10,322 bases of DNA, taken from Comamonadaceae bacterium. Its GTDB lineage: Bacteria > Pseudomonadota > Gammaproteobacteria > Burkholderiales > Burkholderiaceae_C. Where the stretch lies: positions 1 through 10,322 of the forward strand of contig CANHGF010000057.1 in NCBI GenBank assembly GCA_947460065.1. The letters are read 5' to 3'. The notes beneath the pieces were generated by a model that was not told the DNA's origin, did not search any database, and worked only from the letters and a program-made list of their open reading frames with translations. A program made the translations under genes and the position numbers. Positions 6,160 to 10,322 of the stretch are shown one piece after another; positions within the stretch are counted from its first letter, which is position 1, and every line of letters begins with the position of its first letter.

Positions 6160-7685
6160 TGACAGTTACCCCCGAGTTCGTGCTGCCCCAGGAGGTGGAT
6201 GTGATCGTGGTGGGTGCAGGTGGCTCTGGCTTGGCCTGCGCCCTGGAGGCGGCTGCCCGCGGAGCCCGCGTCTGGGTCTGCGATAAGGCGCCAAATCCAG
6301 GCGGGGCCACCGCCTGGGCCGTCGGCGCCTTCACCTGCAGCTCTTCAGAGCATCAGGCGCGCGCAGGTGTGCAGGATAGCCGTGAGCAACACTTTGCGGA
6401 CATGGATGCCGTCAATGCGGGCGCCAATCGGCCCGACAATTTGGTGCTCAGACGCTTGTTGGTGGATCAGGCCCCCGATACCTTGCGCTGGTTGATGCAA
6501 TTGGGTGTGCGTTTTGTGGGGCCGCAGTTGGAGACACCGCATTCGCGACCGCGCATGCACAACGCAGTGCCCGGTGGAGGTGCTCTGGTGTATCACCTGT
6601 TGCGCCATTGCCGTCGGGCCGGCGTGCAGTTTCAGACGCAGTGCGAGTTGCAGGATCTGATCGTCCAAGACGGCCGGGTGGCTGGCGTGCGCGTGACCTT
6701 GTCTGGGGGGCGCTCAGCAAGCGTGCATGCCCGTCAGGCCGTTGTTCTGGCCAGTGGAGATTTCAGCGGCAGCCGCGATATGCGGGCCCGTTTCTTTTCG
6801 GCCCCCGTGGTCAATGCGGAGCCGGTCTATCCCCTCAACACAGGCAGCCCCCTGCGGCTGATGGAGGAACGGTTCGGTACCCGTCTGGTCAATGCTGACT
6901 ATGCCGCCTTCTACATTCCGCGCATGCGTTTCGTGCCGGCAACATCGCCGAGCTGGCTGGTTCGTTTGCCACCCTCGCGCTTGGTCACGGGGCTGATGCA
7001 GTGGTCTCTGGAGCACTTGCCTGCTGCGCTGATTCGCCCCTTCATGATGCGCCTGGTGACCACCGTGTTGGGCCCGGAGCCAGCACTGTTCAAACAGGGC
7101 GCTGCCCTGATCAATGCATCGGGAAAACGCATTGACCTTGATCTGGCCAGCCCGGCCCGGGCTTTAACGCTCGACCCCGGCAATCGAGGCTATATCGTGA
7201 TGGACCATGCGGTGGCCAGCCGCTTTGAGGCCTGGCCCCATTTTGTGTCGACGGCTCCGGGCATCGCCTATGCGTACCTGCGTGACTATCGGCATTCGCG
7301 TCCCGATATTTACCGAAGCGCGCAGACGCTTGAGGCACTGGCGGGCCTCTTGCAGATACCGGCGGCCACCCTGCTGGAATCGATGCGGGCGCATTGGCTC
7401 GAGCTTGGCCGCGACCCCGATCAGATCAGCGGCCCTTTTTATGCCCTGGGTCCGGTGCGTGGTTACATCACCATCACAGAGGGCGGACTGACGGTCAATG
7501 ACAAGCTGCAGGTGCTGGACCGAGATGATCAGCCCGTGCCAGGCTTGTGGGCCTGCGGATCGGCCGGCCAGGGCGGCGTGCTGCTCGATGGGCACGGCCA
7601 CCATTTGGCCTGGGCTTTTGTGTCCGGCCGCCATGTGGGTCAGCAGTTGGCCGCCGCGCCGCCGCAGGCTAGAGCCAGCACATGA
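6159..7685 (+). CDS. FAD-dependent dehydrogenase, FAD_binding_2 (fumarate reductase flavoprotein / ketosteroid dehydrogenase-like)
   Basis: This 508-aa flavoprotein should oxidise or reduce a C-C bond next to a carbonyl or carboxylate. The FAD-binding Rossmann motif is VVGAGGSG (17-24), Asp42 ends the second strand, and PGGATAWAVGAF (47-58) is the usual second FAD contact. The C-terminal FAD closure is VPGLWACGSAGQGGVLLDG (460-478). At 438-443 it reads TITEGG where fumarate reductases have an H-x-M-GG motif, so it is not a classical fumarate reductase. A proline-rich hydrophobic stretch (about 265-305) lies in the substrate-capping region. There is no signal peptide. ATG at 6159 shares its A with the preceding TGA and has GGAG 8 nt upstream; an in-frame TTG at 6090 would add 23 residues inside the dehydratase gene and is rejected. 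Its coupling to the dehydratase and the next flavoprotein implies a shared catabolic pathway. The electron acceptor and substrate are unknown. Confidence 0.87.
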   Translation: MTVTPEFVLPQEVDVIVVGAGGSGLACALEAAARGARVWVCDKAPNPGGATAWAVGAFTCSSSEHQARAGVQDSREQHFADMDAVNAGANRPDNLVLRRLLVDQAPDTLRWLMQLGVRFVGPQLETPHSRPRMHNAVPGGGALVYHLLRHCRRAGVQFQTQCELQDLIVQDGRVAGVRVTLSGGRSASVHARQAVVLASGDFSGSRDMRARFFSAPVVNAEPVYPLNTGSPLRLMEERFGTRLVNADYAAFYIPRMRFVPATSPSWLVRLPPSRLVTGLMQWSLEHLPAALIRPFMMRLVTTVLGPEPALFKQGAALINASGKRIDLDLASPARALTLDPGNRGYIVMDHAVASRFEAWPHFVSTAPGIAYAYLRDYRHSRPDIYRSAQTLEALAGLLQIPAATLLESMRAHWLELGRDPDQISGPFYALGPVRGYITITEGGLTVNDKLQVLDRDDQPVPGLWACGSAGQGGVLLDGHGHHLAWAFVSGRHVGQQLAAAPPQARAST

Positions 7686-9166
7686 CTGAAATATTTGATG
7701 TGGCGGTGGTCGGCGCGGGCAATGCTGCCCTGTCGGCTGCCATCGCGGCGGCCGAGGCAGGGCGACGCGTGGTGTTGATCGAGCGGGCACCGATGGAGGA
7801 AAGCGGTGGAAACTCCCGGTACGCCGCAGGCGCATTTCGCTTTACCTATGCAGGGGCACAGGATATTCGTGAGTTGGTTCCAGACCTGACGGACGAGGAG
7901 CTGGCGCGCACCGACTTTGCGTCCTACAGCGCGCAGCGCTACTTTGACGACCTTTACCGTGTGACCCGCTATCGCTGCGACCCCGATCTGGCCGAGGTTC
8001 TGGTTCAGCGCTCGCACGACACCATGCGCTGGCTTGCCCGCCACGGCGTGAAGTTCGTCCCGATTTGGGGGCGCAGTGCGGTCAAGCGGGACGGTCGTTT
8101 CTTCTTCTCCGGTGAGCTTACCCTTGACGCCTGGGGCGGCGGCCAAGGTTTGATCGCGGCCGAGACCCAAGCTGCGCAGCGTCTGGGGGTTGAAATTCGT
8201 TACGAGACGGCCGCCTTAGATCTGGTCGAAGAGGACGGACGGGTGGTAGGTCTGCGGGTGCGCGGGCCTCAGGGTCGATCTGAGCTGCGGTGCAGTGCCG
8301 TGGTGCTGGCCTGCGGTGGATTTGAGGCCAACCCCCAGTGGCGTGCCCGCTACCTGGGCCCGGGCTGGGAGCTGGCCAAGGTGCGGGGCAGCCGATTCAA
8401 TCAGGGTGACGGCATCCGTATGGCCATCGACGCAGGCGCGCAGTCGCGCGGGCATTGGTCCGGTTGTCACTCGGTCTGCTGGGACCACAACGCCCCTGAA
8501 ACCGGCAACCTGCGGGTGGGCGATGCCTATCAGAAGTTCAGCTATCCCTACAGCATCATGGTCAACGCCCTAGGCAGGCGCTTCGTTGACGAGGGTCAGG
8601 ATCTTCGGATCAAAACCTATTCCCGCATGGGGCGTATCGTTTTGGAACAGCCCGACCAGAACGCCTGGCAGGTCTTCGATGCCAAAGTGCTGCCATTGCT
8701 GCGTGATGAATACCGGATCCGGGAAGTGACCCGCGTGCGGGCCGACTCCCTGGAGGAACTGGCTGCGCGCATGGAGGGTGTCGATGCGGCCGGCTTTCTC
8801 GATGAGGTGCAGCGTTTCAACGCGGCTGTCGACCATGAACGCACTTTCGACCCTCAGGTCAAGGACGGGCGAGGAACACGCGGGCTGAGCGTGCCCAAGT
8901 CAAACTGGGCCCAGACCATTGATCAGGCTCCGTTTGAGGCCTACCAGGTCGGCTGTGGGATTACCTTCACCTTCGGCGGTGTAGCGGTAGAGCCGTCGTC
9001 GACCCGCGTCATGGACCGCGGCGGTCAGCCGATACAGGGACTGTATGCCGCCGGTGAAATGCTTGGGGGCCTGTTCTACTTTGGTTACCCAGGCGGATCG
9101 GGCTTGATGGCCGGTGCAGTGTTCGGTCGCTTGGCGGGGCAGTCTGCTGCCCAGCAGTGTCAGTGA
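7682..9166 (+). CDS. FAD-dependent oxidoreductase, TcuA (tricarballylate dehydrogenase)-like
   Basis: This 494-aa flavoprotein resembles TcuA, which oxidises tricarballylate to cis-aconitate, and the related CobZ flavoprotein domain. It carries VVGAGNAA (9-16), with the GNAA characteristic of this branch, Glu34 at the ribose position, and SGGNSRYAAGAFR (41-53). Further on are RGSRFNQGDGIRMA (235-248), RRFVDEGQDL (299-308), GITFTFGGVAVE (426-437) and the C-terminal LYAAGEMLGG (454-463) and FGYPGGSGLMAGAVFGR (467-483). Length fits the family and no signal peptide is present. ATG at 7682 overlaps the preceding stop (ATGA), so expression is coupled to the other flavoprotein. In Salmonella TcuA needs the electron-transfer partner TcuB and works with the transporter TcuC; neither is seen here. 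Tricarballylate itself is therefore not assured: a related polycarboxylate or cyclic acid is equally possible. Confidence 0.87.
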   Translation: MTEIFDVAVVGAGNAALSAAIAAAEAGRRVVLIERAPMEESGGNSRYAAGAFRFTYAGAQDIRELVPDLTDEELARTDFASYSAQRYFDDLYRVTRYRCDPDLAEVLVQRSHDTMRWLARHGVKFVPIWGRSAVKRDGRFFFSGELTLDAWGGGQGLIAAETQAAQRLGVEIRYETAALDLVEEDGRVVGLRVRGPQGRSELRCSAVVLACGGFEANPQWRARYLGPGWELAKVRGSRFNQGDGIRMAIDAGAQSRGHWSGCHSVCWDHNAPETGNLRVGDAYQKFSYPYSIMVNALGRRFVDEGQDLRIKTYSRMGRIVLEQPDQNAWQVFDAKVLPLLRDEYRIREVTRVRADSLEELAARMEGVDAAGFLDEVQRFNAAVDHERTFDPQVKDGRGTRGLSVPKSNWAQTIDQAPFEAYQVGCGITFTFGGVAVEPSSTRVMDRGGQPIQGLYAAGEMLGGLFYFGYPGGSGLMAGAVFGRLAGQSAAQQCQ

Positions 9167-9226
9167 GCACATGTCCACGCCGTCGGGCGAGGCGGTGATC
9201 CGTTACGGCAGAGCTTAGATCAACCC
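9167..9226. other. Convergent intergenic spacer between the operon and the second Bug gene
   Basis: Sixty bases separate the two convergent stops. A weak inverted repeat (GCCGT 9179-9183 with ACGGC 9205-9209, 21-nt loop) is the only structure seen, and it lacks a T-run on either side. No convincing intrinsic terminator, repeat or small gene was found. Confidence 0.5.
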
Positions 9227-10249
9227 TCACTCCACCTTGATCTGTGCTGAGCGGATCACCGGCCCCCATTTGCGAATTTCCTGGCCCAAAAAGTCCTGGA
9301 ACTCCTTGGGTCCCAGGTTCAGGGTGTTCATGCCCATCTCAGCGAGCTTGTTGCGCGTCTCGGGTGCGTTGAGCACCCGGGCCATTTCGGTGCGCAGACG
9401 CTCGATCACCGCCGGCGGCGTGCGCGCTGGCACCGACAGGCCGAACCAGGCATCACCCACGGCGCCGGGCACGGCTTCGGCCAGTGTCGGCACCTGCGGG
9501 AAGTCCCGGTCGCGCTCTGCGCTGGTCAGGGCCAGGGCCCGGACCCGGCCGGCGCGTATGTGCGGCGCCGAGGCGATGAGGGCGTTGAACATCAAATCGA
9601 TCTGACCGCCCAGGAGGTCGTTGAGCGCAGGCCCCGACCCCTTGTAAGGTACGTGCACCATCTGGATTTTGCTCAGTTGCTTGAGCAACTCCCCCGTCAG
9701 ATGGCCCGCCGAGCCCACGCCCGCTGAGCCGTAGCTGAGCTTGCCCGGCTTGTCGCGCGCCAGCGCCAGCAGGTCCTGTACCGACTTGGCGGGATGGTCG
9801 TGGCGCACGATCAGCGCATTGGCAAAGCTGCCAATCAGGGCGATGTGGACAAAGTCCTCCAGCGGCTTGTAGCTGATGTTTTGTCCCATCAAAGGCCCGG
9901 TGGTGATGGCCGCGCCATTGCTCAGCACCCAGGTATAGCCGTCGGGCACGGCGCGGGCGCCCATCTCGGTGCCCAGGACGGAGCCATTGCCGCCCCGGTT
10001 GTCGATCAGCACCGGCTGGCCCAAAGCCTGGCTCATGCGCTCGGCCATCACCCGGGCGATCAGGTCACCCGAGCCGCCCGGCGCGAAGGGCACGATCCAC
10101 TTGATGGGTCGACTCGGGTAGGGCGCCTGTGCCAGGGCGGGCAGGCCCAAGGTCAGGCCGGCCAGCAGCAACAGCCAGATGCGTAAACGGTGGGCCACGG
10201 CTTGCGCCTTGGCAAACTGCGCGTGGGAGGGCATGAGGATTGGGGTCAT
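9227..10249 (-). CDS. Second Bug/TctC-family substrate-binding protein
   Basis: This periplasmic solute-binding protein (340 aa) has a long signal peptide: positive residues at about 21-23, hydrophobic core IWLLLLAGLTLGL (24-36), and likely cleavage near ALAQA (38-42). The mature protein begins with the family signature YPSRPIKWIVPFAPGGSGD (44-62). VPDGYTW, MVHVPYKGSGPALNDLLGGQ and a C-terminal PKEFQDFL segment complete the Bug pattern. ATG at 10249 is used; an in-frame ATG at 10234 still leaves a complete signal peptide, and neither has a clear Shine-Dalgarno. It is convergent with the flavoprotein operon, 60 bp from its stop, and in sampled stretches has much higher GC and different wording from the other Bug protein, so it is not a recent duplicate. 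It probably belongs to a separate transcription unit entering from the right. Its ligand is unknown. Confidence 0.92.
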   Translation of the reverse strand: MTPILMPSHAQFAKAQAVAHRLRIWLLLLAGLTLGLPALAQAPYPSRPIKWIVPFAPGGSGDLIARVMAERMSQALGQPVLIDNRGGNGSVLGTEMGARAVPDGYTWVLSNGAAITTGPLMGQNISYKPLEDFVHIALIGSFANALIVRHDHPAKSVQDLLALARDKPGKLSYGSAGVGSAGHLTGELLKQLSKIQMVHVPYKGSGPALNDLLGGQIDLMFNALIASAPHIRAGRVRALALTSAERDRDFPQVPTLAEAVPGAVGDAWFGLSVPARTPPAVIERLRTEMARVLNAPETRNKLAEMGMNTLNLGPKEFQDFLGQEIRKWGPVIRSAQIKVE

Positions 10250-10302
10250 GGCGTAAGTCTAGCGCCCTGATGTTGGGGCGCTTGTTGACCGGGCGCCGCA
10301 TC

Positions 10303-10318
10303 GCCGCGCGGGCGCGGC
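10303..10318. other. GC-rich perfect hairpin at the right edge
   Basis: GCCGCG (10303-10308) and CGCGGC (10313-10318) flank a CGGG loop, giving a 6-bp all-GC stem about 55 bp upstream of the second Bug gene. The window ends 4 bases later, so it is unknown whether a T-run or an upstream gene end follows. It may be a terminator stem of a neighbouring gene or chance in GC-rich DNA. Confidence 0.25.
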
Positions 10319-10322
10319 TCCC

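Noticed and set aside
7164..7835. Minus-strand open frame of about 223 codons across the two flavoprotein genes
   Set aside because: It spans the junction of two well-supported genes on the other strand and shows no domain or ribosome-binding site.
9134..9147. Inverted repeat CTGCTG/CAGCAG near the end of the TcuA-like gene as a terminator
   Set aside because: It lies inside the coding sequence, has a tiny loop and no following T-run.
4709..9166. Firm assignment of the operon to tricarballylate or citrate use (tcu/tct)
   Set aside because: Only one TcuA-like protein and one Bug protein fit; TcuB, TcuC, TctA and TctB are absent and a dehydroquinase-like enzyme is not part of those pathways.
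1..10322. Search for tRNA, rRNA, CRISPR arrays, insertion sequences, integrases or attachment sites
   Set aside because: No clover-leaf sequence, spaced direct-repeat array, transposase motif or terminal inverted repeats were noticed on reading both strands.

Overview
The window looks like chromosomal DNA of a GC-rich betaproteobacterium, most likely Burkholderiales (Comamonadaceae- or Alcaligenaceae-like). The reasons are the high GC, two Bug/TctC-type periplasmic binding proteins of the kind greatly expanded in that order, and the general style of the proteins. This placement is inference from gene content; no rRNA, tRNA or other phylogenetic marker is present.

Layout. (1) Positions 1-3042, all on the minus strand and read right to left: a UDP-glucuronate 4-epimerase, a polytopic membrane protein of the lysylphosphatidylglycerol-synthase-TM / flippase-like family, and a GT2 polyprenyl-phosphate sugar transferase with two C-terminal membrane helices (cut by the left edge). 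The last two overlap by 4 bp. Together they look like a cell-envelope module that makes a UDP-uronic acid, loads a sugar onto a lipid carrier and perhaps moves it across the inner membrane. (2) Positions 3161-9166: a catabolic block. An MmgE/PrpD-family enzyme (minus) is divergent from a tightly coupled plus-strand operon of four genes: a Bug solute-binding protein, a divergent type II 3-dehydroquinate dehydratase, an FAD_binding_2 flavoprotein, and a TcuA (tricarballylate dehydrogenase)-like flavoprotein. Each junction in the operon overlaps by 1-4 bp. A near-consensus sigma70 promoter (TTGACC-17 bp-TATAAA) sits upstream of the operon. (3) Positions 9227-10249, minus strand: a second, unrelated-in-detail Bug protein convergent with the operon. 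No TctA/TctB membrane subunits and no regulator gene are visible.

How the block may work: the Bug protein would capture a carboxylic acid in the periplasm; the two flavoproteins would desaturate or oxidise it; and the dehydroquinase-like and PrpD-like enzymes would remove or rearrange water on a hydroxylated intermediate. The dehydroquinase keeps most catalytic residues but has Arg where the family has a substrate-contacting His, and it lies away from the usual housekeeping aroQ-accB-accC context. A hydroaromatic or polycarboxylate substrate other than 3-dehydroquinate is therefore plausible. The substrate cannot be named from sequence alone.

In sampled lines the catabolic block has clearly lower GC (about 52-65 %) than both flanks (about 73-75 %), which fits it being an acquired or differently evolving segment. 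No insertion sequence, integrase, attachment site, CRISPR array, tRNA or rRNA was seen.
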